Below, piece by piece: positions 27,169-35,103 of a DNA stretch of 64,000 nucleotides. Position numbers and translations under genes: made by a program. This DNA is from Thioalkalivibrio sp. HK1 (lineage in GTDB: Bacteria > Pseudomonadota > Gammaproteobacteria > HK1). Under the pieces are notes generated by a model. It worked only from the letters and a program-made list of their open reading frames with translations, made no database searches and had not been told where the DNA came from. The DNA is taken from positions 1-64,000 of the forward strand of contig JFBG01000083.1 of assembly GCA_000583135.1 (NCBI GenBank). Reading direction: 5' to 3'. The first letter of the stretch is position 1; the number at the start of each line of letters is the position of its first letter.

Positions 27169-27675
27169 ATGTTTTATCGCATTTTTTCGCGCCGCCGGCT
27201 AATCGCGGTGCTGGCGGTATCGGGGATCGTTTCGCTTTCCGGCTGCAATATGACCCAAAACGAGACCACGGGCACACTCTTGGGCGGGGTCGCCGGAGCG
27301 GTGATCGGCAATCAGTTCGGCAAGGGAAGCGGCAATACCGCGGCCACGGCCTTGGGAGCGGTGATCGGAGCGAGCATCGGCCGCGAGATCGGGAGCTCTT
27401 TGGATGCGAATTCGCGTCGCCAAGCGGACCGAGCCACCCGCCAAGCCCTCGATACCGCGCGGGTGGGAGGAAGGTCGATCACTTGGGAGAATCCGAATAA
27501 CACCGGCGGCGCCGCTCAAGGGCGGGTGAGGGTCGTGCGCCAAGGCAAGGACAACCGAGGCATGACCTGCCGTGAATACAATCACACGGTGACCATCGGC
27601 AATCGAGAAGAGCAAGCCTACGGAACCGCCTGCCGAGACAGCAACGGGGATTGGAAGATCGTCCAAAGCGGCTGA
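27169..27675 (+). CDS. Glycine-zipper lipoprotein (17 kDa surface antigen / RT0821 family)
   Basis: A 168-residue lipoprotein. The N-terminal hydrophobic stretch ends in the lipobox LSGC (cysteine about residue 26). The next 60 residues form a glycine zipper 2TM domain (TLLGGVAGAVIGNQFGKGS, then ALGAVIGASIGREIGSSLD). The C-terminal part, EYNHTVTIGNREEQAYGTAC followed by a tryptophan, is the rickettsial surface-antigen type fold. It is presumably an outer-membrane lipoprotein of envelope integrity. AAGGAG precedes the ATG. It is followed by a strong terminator, so it is monocistronic or the end of the transcript. Confidence 0.9.
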   Translation: MFYRIFSRRRLIAVLAVSGIVSLSGCNMTQNETTGTLLGGVAGAVIGNQFGKGSGNTAATALGAVIGASIGREIGSSLDANSRRQADRATRQALDTARVGGRSITWENPNNTGGAAQGRVRVVRQGKDNRGMTCREYNHTVTIGNREEQAYGTACRDSNGDWKIVQSG

Positions 27676-27750
27676 TGACAAGAAAAAACGCTTCTTGATA
27701 TCGGCCTCATCGTCCGCCTATCGTCGACGGGCGGGAATCGATAACAAGCC

Positions 27751-27792
27751 AAGCCGCCTTCGATCGAAGATCGAAGGCGGCTTCGTTGTTTT
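27751..27792 (+). terminator. Rho-independent terminator after the lipoprotein gene
   Basis: A perfect 15-bp inverted repeat, AAGCCGCCTTCGATC against GATCGAAGGCGGCTT, with a 3-base loop (27751-27783), then CGTTGTTTTTATA. Confidence 0.88.
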
Positions 27793-27873
27793 TATATATC
27801 CACCGTCGATACTATCGGCTTCGATAAGCCCGATCGTTGATAAGCCTGCGCTCTCGGGTGCGATAAAAACCGG

Positions 27874-28965
27874 CTAGATCGGCGCCCCGAGCAGTTGATA
27901 GGCATAGCCCGAGAGGATCGCACCCCCCAAGCCCAATCCGATATAGAGCCCGAAGACGCTGCGTCGCACCAAGGCCCATACCGCGATCGCCGCCGGTATC
28001 GACGAGACCGCTCCGGATGTGGCGAAAGCCAAAGCCGCTCCGCCGGACATCCCCATTTCGATCAAACCGGAAATCAACGGGATCCCGGCATAGCCGTTGA
28101 GATAAGCGGGGGCTCCGACCACCGCGGCCAAGGCGATGGTCAACGGACCCTCTCCGCCGACCGCTTGCGCCACCGATTCCGCAGGCAGCCACGCCAACAT
28201 CAAACTCTCGGCCAAGAAAGCCACGGATAGCCACTTACCCAAAAACAAGCCGGTTTTCAGCGCATCTTGCAAGAAACGCTCGCGACGTGCGGGATCACTC
28301 CATACACGCCAGTGCACATCGATGGCCGATCCGGGAACGAAGGATTGGGATCCGCAGCATCCCTTCGCCGCTCCGGCCAAGGGATCGCGCAAACCTCCGG
28401 CGCGTTCGATCGCCAGCACCGCAAAGCCGCCCAGCAAACCCAGCACGACCCCCGCCAGCGTCTTGGCGACGGCAAACCCCGAGCCCACCCCGGCAACGGT
28501 GAGCACGAACATCTCCGGATCCATGACCGGCGATGCCAGCCAAAAGGCCATCACCGGTGCCAGCGGCACCCCGGCCCGAAGCATGGCGGCGATCAGCGGA
28601 ATCACCCCGCAAGAGCAAAAAGGGGAAAGGGCCCCCATCAACGAGGCGAGGAGCACCGTCCGCCCCGGACTTCCGGAAAAAGCCCGAGCGATCAGACGAT
28701 CCGCACCGCTGGCGGAGGCGAAAGCGGAGATGACCACCGCCAACAACAAGAAGGGGGCGATACCGACCAGCGCATCGACGACGAAGACGAGGCTCTCGAA
28801 GGCCTGTCGGGTATCGTTGCGAATATCGTATAGCGCCACCACCAGCATGGCGAGGACGAAGGCGATGACCACTCGATCCCTGAAAAGCGCCGATATCCGA
28901 TTTCCGACGGACCCCACGGCGGCGCGCAACAACCCAGCGATGCGGGGCGACGACATCGTATTCAT
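27874..28965 (-). CDS. SO_0444 / DUF318-family permease
   Basis: A 363-residue integral membrane protein with about eight helices. The signature ALSPFCSCGVIPLIAAMLRA carries the paired cysteines of the DUF318 permease family. The cytosolic loop around residue 205 has GCCGSQS, a possible metal-binding site, and the last third repeats the helix pattern (VVGAPAYLNGYAGIPLI). Members are linked to copper, zinc, arsenite or methylarsenate efflux. The ATG at 28965 follows AGAGG. It is 90 bp downstream of the molybdopterin oxidoreductase gene and may share its transcript; the substrate is open. Confidence 0.86.
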   Translation of the reverse strand: MNTMSSPRIAGLLRAAVGSVGNRISALFRDRVVIAFVLAMLVVALYDIRNDTRQAFESLVFVVDALVGIAPFLLLAVVISAFASASGADRLIARAFSGSPGRTVLLASLMGALSPFCSCGVIPLIAAMLRAGVPLAPVMAFWLASPVMDPEMFVLTVAGVGSGFAVAKTLAGVVLGLLGGFAVLAIERAGGLRDPLAGAAKGCCGSQSFVPGSAIDVHWRVWSDPARRERFLQDALKTGLFLGKWLSVAFLAESLMLAWLPAESVAQAVGGEGPLTIALAAVVGAPAYLNGYAGIPLISGLIEMGMSGGAALAFATSGAVSSIPAAIAVWALVRRSVFGLYIGLGLGGAILSGYAYQLLGAPI

Positions 28966-29055
28966 TGATTTCCTCTTCGATCGATCCGTGCGAGTGAATT
29001 CGCCGGGCGGGTTTGTCGATGCTGCCGTGTTTCGAATGCGAAAAAAGGGGAGCGT

Positions 29056-31149
29056 CTACTGCGCCCGAATCCAAACCCGATTATCGTGAAACGCGCAACC
29101 GCCGGTCGGAGCTGCGGCATCCGCTCCGGTGAGCACGTTGACCCCCTTGCCCTCTTCGAAAGCCTCGTTGGGCCATAACCCCTCGATCACCACCACGCCC
29201 CTTTGCAAGCCTTCGAAGGGTTCGATACGAATGACGAGATTGCCGCGGCGATTCCCGATGAGCACCCGATCCCCTTCATCGACCCCGAGATCCCTCGCAT
29301 CGTCGGGATGCATCATCACCTTGGGATGGCTTTCGCGGCGAATCGAACTCGGGCTTTGAGTGAATGTCGAGTTGAGATAGTGCCGGGAGGGGGCGGTGAC
29401 CAAACGAAATGGCATCTCGTCGGTGGCCTCTTCGATCACCTCCCAATGATCGGGAAGACGGGGCATCGATTCCAGCAATGCTCGATCGATGAAACCTTGC
29501 GGTTCGAACTCCGCCCAGTTAGGGGCGAAACGGAATTTTCCATCCGGATGGCCGAAACCGTCGATGTAATGCGCCTGTTCGAAGGGTGGTTGGCAGTCGA
29601 TCCAACGATCGGCTTCGAGACCCTCGATACTCCCCCAGCCCGAGGCTCCCAAAGTATGGTCGATCAGCGCGCGCGGGGTCATCGAAAAACCCGGATGCTC
29701 GGCCCCCAAGCGCCGGGCGAGCGCGCAAACCACTTCGTGATTGCTGCGACAACCCGCAGGGGGGTCGATCAACTTCGGGCCCAGCAGGATATGTTGTTGT
29801 CCTCCCGCCTGATAGAGATCGTCATGCTCCATGAACATCGTCGCCGGCAGGACGATATCCGCAACGGCGGCGGTTTCGGTCATGAACTGCTCGTGCACGC
29901 AGACGAAGAGATCGCCTCTGGCGAATCCCCGACGCACCCGCTCGTATTCCGGGGCGACCATCATCGGATTCGTACCTTGGATCAAAAGCCCCTTGACTTG
30001 GGGACCGTCGGCAATATCTTGCCTATCGCCCTCCAATACCGCCCCGATCCGTGATTGATCGAGCACCCGGATCGAGGGATCGAGGGCATCGAGCCCCTCG
30101 ATCATGGTTTTATCCCAGTGATAGATGGCCCCGTTGCTATGGAAGGCCCCGCCACCTTCGTGCCGCCAAGCACCGGTGACGGCGGCGATCGAAGCCGCCG
30201 CATGCATGTTGACCGCTCCGTTGCGCTGGCGAGAAAAACCGTAGCCCAAGCGCAGGTAGGTGCGGGGAACGGTGCCGATCATCCGCGCCATCTCCTCGAT
30301 GGTCTGCGCCGGCACCCCGGTAATCGACTGCGCCCATTTCGGGGTGCGACTTGCCAGATGCCTCTCGAGATCGGCGGGGCAATCCGTATGGCGGGCGAGG
30401 TATTCGCGGTCGGCGTGGCCATCGCGAAAGAGAACGTGCATCACCGCGCACGCCAAAGCGCCATCGGTGCCCGGACGAAGGCAAACGAAGAGATCCGCCT
30501 GTTTCGCGGTCGCATTGCGGTAGGTATCGATGACCACGATGCGGGCCTTGCGCTCGCGCCTTGCTTCGAGAGCGTGGGTCATGACATTGACTTGGGTCGA
30601 GGCCGCGTTCGTGCCCCAGATCACCACGAGATCGGAGCGCGCCATCTCGCGCGGATCGCTTCCGGCCAAGCGCCCGGTGCCCGCGATGAAGCCGTTCCAA
30701 GCCAAGGGAACGCAGATCGTCGAGTGCTGACCGCTATAACCCTTGACATGACGCAGCCGGTTGATCCCGTCTCGCATCACCAATCCCATGGTGCCGGCGT
30801 AGTTGTAGGGCCAGATCGCCTCGGAACCGTCTTTGCGCTCGATGCGTAGCAGCTCCTCGGCCACGATATCGAGGGCATCCTCCCAGTCGATCGGAACGAA
30901 ACTGTCCCGCCGTCCCTTATCCCCCTTGCGACGAAGCGGAACGGTCAATCGATCCGGGTGATGGATGCGCTCGGCATAGCGGGCCACCTTGCTGCAGATC
31001 ACCCCGGCGGTATAGGAATGGTCCTTGGCTCCGCGGACCTTGCCGATGCGACGGTTATCCAATACCTCCACCTCCAAGGCGCAGGTGGAAGGACAATCGT
31101 GGGGACAAACACTGTGGCGGTGCTCAAAAACGGCGGCCATGGTCTGCAT
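29056..31149 (-). CDS. Molybdopterin-dependent oxidoreductase with N-terminal 4Fe-4S site
   Basis: A 697-residue catalytic subunit of the DMSO-reductase superfamily. The N-terminal 4Fe-4S motif is CPHDCPSTC with a fourth cysteine in GVICSK. Then come the MGD-binding domains: WPYNYAGTMGLV, VIWGTNAASTQVN, GTDGALACAVMHV, GLLIQGTNPM, LPATMFMEHDDLY and a C-terminal VMMHPDDARDLGV plus HDNRVWI. No twin-arginine signal, so it is cytoplasmic. The family includes formate dehydrogenases, nitrate and thiosulfate reductases. The Mo ligand is not evident as Cys or Sec (the position is near CVPLAWNG). No electron-transfer or membrane-anchor subunit is adjacent, so its partner is not known. The start follows AAGGAAGAG. 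Confidence 0.88.
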   Translation of the reverse strand: MQTMAAVFEHRHSVCPHDCPSTCALEVEVLDNRRIGKVRGAKDHSYTAGVICSKVARYAERIHHPDRLTVPLRRKGDKGRRDSFVPIDWEDALDIVAEELLRIERKDGSEAIWPYNYAGTMGLVMRDGINRLRHVKGYSGQHSTICVPLAWNGFIAGTGRLAGSDPREMARSDLVVIWGTNAASTQVNVMTHALEARRERKARIVVIDTYRNATAKQADLFVCLRPGTDGALACAVMHVLFRDGHADREYLARHTDCPADLERHLASRTPKWAQSITGVPAQTIEEMARMIGTVPRTYLRLGYGFSRQRNGAVNMHAAASIAAVTGAWRHEGGGAFHSNGAIYHWDKTMIEGLDALDPSIRVLDQSRIGAVLEGDRQDIADGPQVKGLLIQGTNPMMVAPEYERVRRGFARGDLFVCVHEQFMTETAAVADIVLPATMFMEHDDLYQAGGQQHILLGPKLIDPPAGCRSNHEVVCALARRLGAEHPGFSMTPRALIDHTLGASGWGSIEGLEADRWIDCQPPFEQAHYIDGFGHPDGKFRFAPNWAEFEPQGFIDRALLESMPRLPDHWEVIEEATDEMPFRLVTAPSRHYLNSTFTQSPSSIRRESHPKVMMHPDDARDLGVDEGDRVLIGNRRGNLVIRIEPFEGLQRGVVVIEGLWPNEAFEEGKGVNVLTGADAAAPTGGCAFHDNRVWIRAQ

Positions 31150-31535
31150 CGTGGGCTCTTCCTTTGGCCGAAGTCTCGCCTCTTGCGATTCAAGAGCGCC
31201 GGAGACTTTCTATGGAATCATTCGCCGATCATCGTCTAGGGCGCTTTGCGCGCCGCAAATCGCTTGCGATGCTCTGGCCGACACCGGCGAGGCCGTCGAA
31301 AAGGCAAAAAAGCGTTGGCGATGAGATCGAACCATCGAAAATCCGATTGTAGCACCCTTGCCGCACATCGAAGTTATCGAAAGACTCGCGGTTTCCTTGC
31401 CGTCACCGGGATGCCTCCCGTCAGGTCACCGAATCGATCCAAGGTCGAGCGATAGCGCGCATCCATCATAGACATCGAATATCTATTCGAAGCGATCTCA
31501 TCGATCGATTCAGAATATCCATATAACTTTTCTCT
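31150..31535. other. 386-bp intergenic region
   Basis: Between the molybdopterin oxidoreductase start and the restriction enzyme stop. No gene is seen. It is noticeably A+T-richer towards 31480-31540 (TATTCGAAGCGATCTC, then ATATCCATATAAC). Confidence 0.4.
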
Positions 31536-32210
31536 TCATAATCCCCTTGAACGATAGCGCTCTTGCCTTTCGAGCACTTCCGATAGAAAGCCCCTCACCG
31601 ACCATAACCAAGTCCGTTGCGCACCGGCATAAGTCTCATGAATGGATTGCGGCACCACCAGTTGAAGCCCCGATGCCTTCATTTGATCGGTCTGGGGCTC
31701 GCTGATGCTCGGCTCCAGTGTCAATAAATGTTTGCGAGGTATTTTATTCGCCTCGGCCAATACCTGCCGCCAACGATCTTTGCAGCTGGATTTGGCGCCA
31801 AGCATGGTCAAACAACAATCACCTGTGGATGCTTTGCGATAGGCATCGATACCGGGAAATAAAAAATCGGGACGATGATCGTTCTCGGTTCCCACACCCT
31901 GCTCGTCAATGATATCGTATGCATCCAATACCGCCTTGATATGATTCTCCAAGGAATAGCCCATACGCGATTTTCGTCGATTTTGAACGCCAAGAGAAAA
32001 TGCGATGAAACCATCCAAAGCCGCGTCGGGGTCATCCTCGGCCTTGACCTCGGATAGGGCTTCACAAGCGATCGCCAAGAACTCGATGGTTTTCGGAAAC
32101 GATCTGCCGAATGAGTCGAGCGATCGCTCGCACGACCGGGACAACCACGGCATTGCCCATTTGACGATATGCCTGGGCATCGGAAACGGGGAATGTCCAC
32201 TCCGATCCAT
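31536..32210 (-). CDS. Restriction endonuclease, EcoRII C-terminal domain / PspGI-like
   Basis: A 224-residue protein matching only the C-terminal catalytic half of EcoRII (404 residues): VQNRRKSRMGYSLENHI, NDHRPDFLFPGIDAY, LTMLGAKSSCKDRWRQVL, KHLLTLEPSISEPQTDQM and LQLVVPQSIHETY. The PD-(D/E)xK core is the Asp of PDFLFP and the Lys of LGAK. The N-terminal effector-binding domain of EcoRII is absent, as in PspGI, so it would be a simple type II enzyme. Predicted target CCWGG with the adjacent methyltransferase (inference). The first 49 codons overlap the methyltransferase gene; ATGs at 32180 or 32153 are alternative starts with no clear Shine-Dalgarno. Confidence 0.88.
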   Translation of the reverse strand: MDRSGHSPFPMPRHIVKWAMPWLSRSCERSLDSFGRSFPKTIEFLAIACEALSEVKAEDDPDAALDGFIAFSLGVQNRRKSRMGYSLENHIKAVLDAYDIIDEQGVGTENDHRPDFLFPGIDAYRKASTGDCCLTMLGAKSSCKDRWRQVLAEANKIPRKHLLTLEPSISEPQTDQMKASGLQLVVPQSIHETYAGAQRTWLWSVRGFLSEVLERQERYRSRGL

Positions 32211-33207
32211 CGATTCTTCTAAAGCCCATGAGGCGGGCGCATTCGCGAGGAGTCAATCGACGCGGACGATTGCCTTCTTGCTCGATCAGGATTTCGGAGC
32301 CGTCTTTGTAGTAGCGAGCCGAAAGGGTTCTCGCCACATCGTCGGGTCCGAACTGCGAATAACCGAATCCGTTTCCCGCTTTTTGATGTTTCTCCTTATA
32401 GGATCGAAGATAATTCCACATATTTTCGGTCAAGGTGTATTTCGGGTCGACATCCCTTTCCAATATAGAGCCGAGTCTCGGCCTTTCGCCATCGGGAACG
32501 ATGAGATCGTCGAAATCGAAGTCGACGTCGTGATTGCCGAATCCGACGATGAATAAACGCTCTCGCCTTTGCGGTACCCATGGAGCGGAGTCGATGACTC
32601 TATGAAAAACTCTATATCCGAGTTCGACGCTTAGTACACGCATAATCGTTGCGAAGGTCTTGCCTTTATCGTGTCGTTCGAGATTCTTTACATTCTCCAA
32701 TAAAAAAACCGGGGGGCGATGGTGATCGATGATCCTCGCCAAATCATAAAAGAGCGTGCCTTGGGTCTTGCACAGGAATCCGTGCGGGCGACCGAGTGCA
32801 TTCTTTTTGCTGACGCCTGCGATCGAAAAAGGCTGACAAGGAAAACCCGCCAACAACACATCATGCGAGGGGATGCTCGAAGGGTCGGCGGCCCAAGGCT
32901 TGATATCTCCGGCCAAGATATGATCGCTGTCGATCGGTTCGGGAAAGTTGGCTTTGTAGGTTTGGCAGCTGAAGCGATCCCGCTCCGCCGTGAAAACGCA
33001 GCGTCCTCCGATCTCCTCGAAAGGAAGTCTTATCCCGCCCACGCCCGCAAAAAGATCGACGAAGCGAAAAAGGCTTCTACGATGCAAGGGCTCCTCATCG
33101 CATAACCTATCCGTCTTCGAAGCGTCGGCCCGCCCGTGCTTGCATACCGCCGCATGCCGTCGGGGCGAGCGATCGCCGGCACCATAGGAATGCGAGAAAG
33201 GCTCCAT
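32062..33207 (-). CDS. dcm: DNA cytosine-5 methyltransferase, Dcm/M.EcoRII type
   Basis: A cytosine-C5 methyltransferase of about 381 residues. Ordered motifs: FVDLFAGVGGIRLPFEEIGG (I), LLAGFPCQPFSIAG with the catalytic Cys (IV), FLLENVKNL (VI), PQRRERLFIVGF (VIII), RRLTPRECARLMGF (IX) and YRQMGNAVVVPVV (X). The target-recognition stretch matches Dcm (YTLTENMWNYLRSYKEKHQ, then GNGFGYSQFGP and ARTLSARYYKDGSEILI), so CCWGG is the likely site. The start is uncertain; the ATG at 33207 (MEPFSHSY) has AGGGG upstream, while ATG 33264 and further upstream starts are possible. It overlaps the endonuclease gene on its 3' side, coupling their expression. No Vsr gene is visible. Confidence 0.9.
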   Translation of the reverse strand: MEPFSHSYGAGDRSPRRHAAVCKHGRADASKTDRLCDEEPLHRRSLFRFVDLFAGVGGIRLPFEEIGGRCVFTAERDRFSCQTYKANFPEPIDSDHILAGDIKPWAADPSSIPSHDVLLAGFPCQPFSIAGVSKKNALGRPHGFLCKTQGTLFYDLARIIDHHRPPVFLLENVKNLERHDKGKTFATIMRVLSVELGYRVFHRVIDSAPWVPQRRERLFIVGFGNHDVDFDFDDLIVPDGERPRLGSILERDVDPKYTLTENMWNYLRSYKEKHQKAGNGFGYSQFGPDDVARTLSARYYKDGSEILIEQEGNRPRRLTPRECARLMGFRRIDGSEWTFPVSDAQAYRQMGNAVVVPVVRAIARLIRQIVSENHRVLGDRL

Positions 33208-33710
33208 GCAAACCCCTGCGCGATCCGCCGGGTCGGCGATATCCCTTTCGACGGGTGTTTTCATAACCGATACCTGTATGCCATTGACCGACGGGGCGCT
33301 TCGAACGCCTCCGGCTATCCATGATAGCGATTTCCACCGATCGGTCCAACTCGAAAAGCAATGAGCGGGGGCAAGAAGGCATCGGCGTTCGAACGATCGG
33401 CATTCGAAGAAGTCGCAAGCGCTTCTCGATGACCATGACACCACTCGAAAGAGCGCCTTCGGGCGAGGAAGTGGTGGAATCCTCCGATGGCGAACCGACT
33501 GCTCGGGGCGAATGCTCGGGCGATCATCGACGCCGATAGAGATCATCACCCCTTAAAATACCCGGTATGCCCTTACCCTATCCCTTGAATTCGCATCGAC
33601 TTAGGCGATGAGGGAATGCTTCGTTCGCCGAGGGCGAAGCCGATGATCGGCGCCGAGCGCCGCAGATCCCTCATACCTTGTCTTGGCATCGAATCTTTCG
33701 GAGCGAACCC
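33208..33710. other. About 500-bp intergenic region
   Basis: Separates the methyltransferase (leaving leftwards) from glyoxalase II (leaving rightwards). It may hold the N-terminus of the methyltransferase if an upstream start is used. No other gene, RNA or C-protein-like controller gene is apparent. Confidence 0.4.
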
Positions 33711-34502
33711 GTGATTGTCGAACAGATCTGGACCGCCAATGCCTGGCGCAATTTCAACTACCTGATCGCCTGCCCGGAAACGGGGGAGGCGCTTGCCATC
33801 GACCCCTTGGATCATCGCAAATGCTTGGCGTTGGCCAAGGATCGGGGATGGGAGATCACCCAAGTGCTCAATACCCACGAGCACCGGGATCATATCGGGG
33901 GGAATCCGGCGATGGTCGAGGCCACCGGGGCGAAGATCATCGCTCACGAAGCCGCAAGGGATCGCATACCGAATATGGATCGAGGACTAAAAGCCGGGGA
34001 CCGGGTCAATGTCGGGCGCAGCATCGAACTACAGGCGCTCGATACCCCGGGGCATACGATGAGCCATATCTGCCTTTTTTCGCATACCGACCCTCCGGCG
34101 CTCTTTTGCGGCGATACCCTGTTCAATGCCGGGGCCGGCAATTGTCATAACGGAGGACATCCGCGCGAGCTCTATCGAACCTTTATCCGTCAGCTCGTGC
34201 AACTACCTGAAAAAACCCGCATCTATCCCGGCCATGATTATTGGGAGAACAATCTGAAATTCACGCTGAACCGGGAGCCGGATAATCCGAAAGCCAAGGA
34301 TCTGCTGAAAGAGGTCGAAAGCAAGGGGCCCGAAAACGCCCTCGTCTCCACGATGGCTTTGGAGCGGGAAATCAACACCTTCTTTCGCTTGGAAAACCCC
34401 GCCATCATCGAGAAATTGCGAGAGGCTTTCCCCGATATGAAGGACAATCCGGATCCCGAAACCGTCTTCCTCAAACTGCGCGAACTACGAAACGACTGGT
34501 AA
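33711..34502 (+). CDS. gloB: Hydroxyacylglutathione hydrolase (glyoxalase II)
   Basis: A 263-residue metallo-hydrolase that releases D-lactate and glutathione from S-lactoylglutathione. The metal motif is NTHEHRDHIGG, with LDTPGHTMSHICL, LFCGDTLFNAGAGNC and IYPGHDYWENNLKF, all GloB hallmarks, and a C-terminal helical domain (EREINTFFRLENP) as in the human enzyme. The GTG at 33711 was chosen because GGAG lies 7 bp before it and the family begins here; an upstream in-frame ATG at 33678 adds 11 residues. It stands alone; no gloA is adjacent. Confidence 0.92.
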   Translation: MIVEQIWTANAWRNFNYLIACPETGEALAIDPLDHRKCLALAKDRGWEITQVLNTHEHRDHIGGNPAMVEATGAKIIAHEAARDRIPNMDRGLKAGDRVNVGRSIELQALDTPGHTMSHICLFSHTDPPALFCGDTLFNAGAGNCHNGGHPRELYRTFIRQLVQLPEKTRIYPGHDYWENNLKFTLNREPDNPKAKDLLKEVESKGPENALVSTMALEREINTFFRLENPAIIEKLREAFPDMKDNPDPETVFLKLRELRNDW

Positions 34503-34638
34503 TAAGCGGCGAAGACGGATAACGAACGAGATCGAGGAGCGCCCTTCGCCCTTTCGCCCTCGCAAAGTGCCGATAGGTCGATCGATGCCGTCATCGATAT
34601 CCCTTTCGAACCCTTTTGATTTTTTTGGAGATCCGCCG

Positions 34639-35016
34639 ATGGACGAACAACGTCATGAGACCGGGCTCGGCATTCGAAAAGAAGTTCTCGGAGCCGAGCA
34701 TGTCGAGCGAGCGATGGAAAGCGCCGATGATTTCAATCGGGATTTCCAACGGATCGTCAACGAATATTGCTGGGGCGAGGTCTGGGGTAGCCCTCATCTC
34801 GACCGCAAACAGCGCAGCATCCTCAATCTCGGCATGCTCGCGGCCTTGGGGCGCAGCCATGAATTCGAACTCCATTTCCGGGGGGCGATTCGAAACGGTC
34901 TTAGCCGCGAAGAACTCAAAGATGTCCTGCAGCAGATCGCGATCTACTGCGGCATCCCGGCGGGGATCGAGAGTTTTCGCATCGCCCGTCGCGTGCTCGA
35001 CGAAATGAAGGATTGA
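34639..35016 (+). CDS. Carboxymuconolactone decarboxylase family protein (PcaC-like)
   Basis: A 125-residue all-helical protein of the CMD family. It has EVWGSPHLDRKQRSILNLGM, ALGRSHEFELHFRGAIRNGL and ELKDVLQQIAIYCGIPAG, the usual PcaC pattern with the Cys and the His-rich helix; the AhpD CxxC motif is absent. It resembles 4-carboxymuconolactone decarboxylase of the protocatechuate pathway, but no other pca gene is nearby, so a general function cannot be excluded. The ATG at 34639 follows GGAG. A bidirectional hairpin terminator follows. Confidence 0.84.
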   Translation: MDEQRHETGLGIRKEVLGAEHVERAMESADDFNRDFQRIVNEYCWGEVWGSPHLDRKQRSILNLGMLAALGRSHEFELHFRGAIRNGLSREELKDVLQQIAIYCGIPAGIESFRIARRVLDEMKD

Positions 35017-35066
35017 AGGCGTCTTCGGCGGCTTGGGGAACGAAGAGGAACCCGACGAAGCGGGTC

Positions 35067-35100
35067 GATCGCGCGGGATCACCGTCGATCCCGCGCGATC
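35067..35100. terminator. Bidirectional hairpin between convergent genes
   Basis: Perfect inverted repeat of 14 bp, GATCGCGCGGGATC and GATCCCGCGCGATC, with a 6-base loop, between the convergent stops of the CMD gene and the GMC oxidoreductase. It lacks a long T run, so it may work as a hairpin without a strong U tract. Confidence 0.6.
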
Positions 35101-35103
35101 CTT

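Noticed and set aside
33107..33436. A 109-codon minus-strand frame as a possible C-protein or Vsr gene of the restriction system
   Set aside because: It shows no helix-turn-helix or endonuclease motif and lies opposite or within the uncertain 5' end of the methyltransferase.
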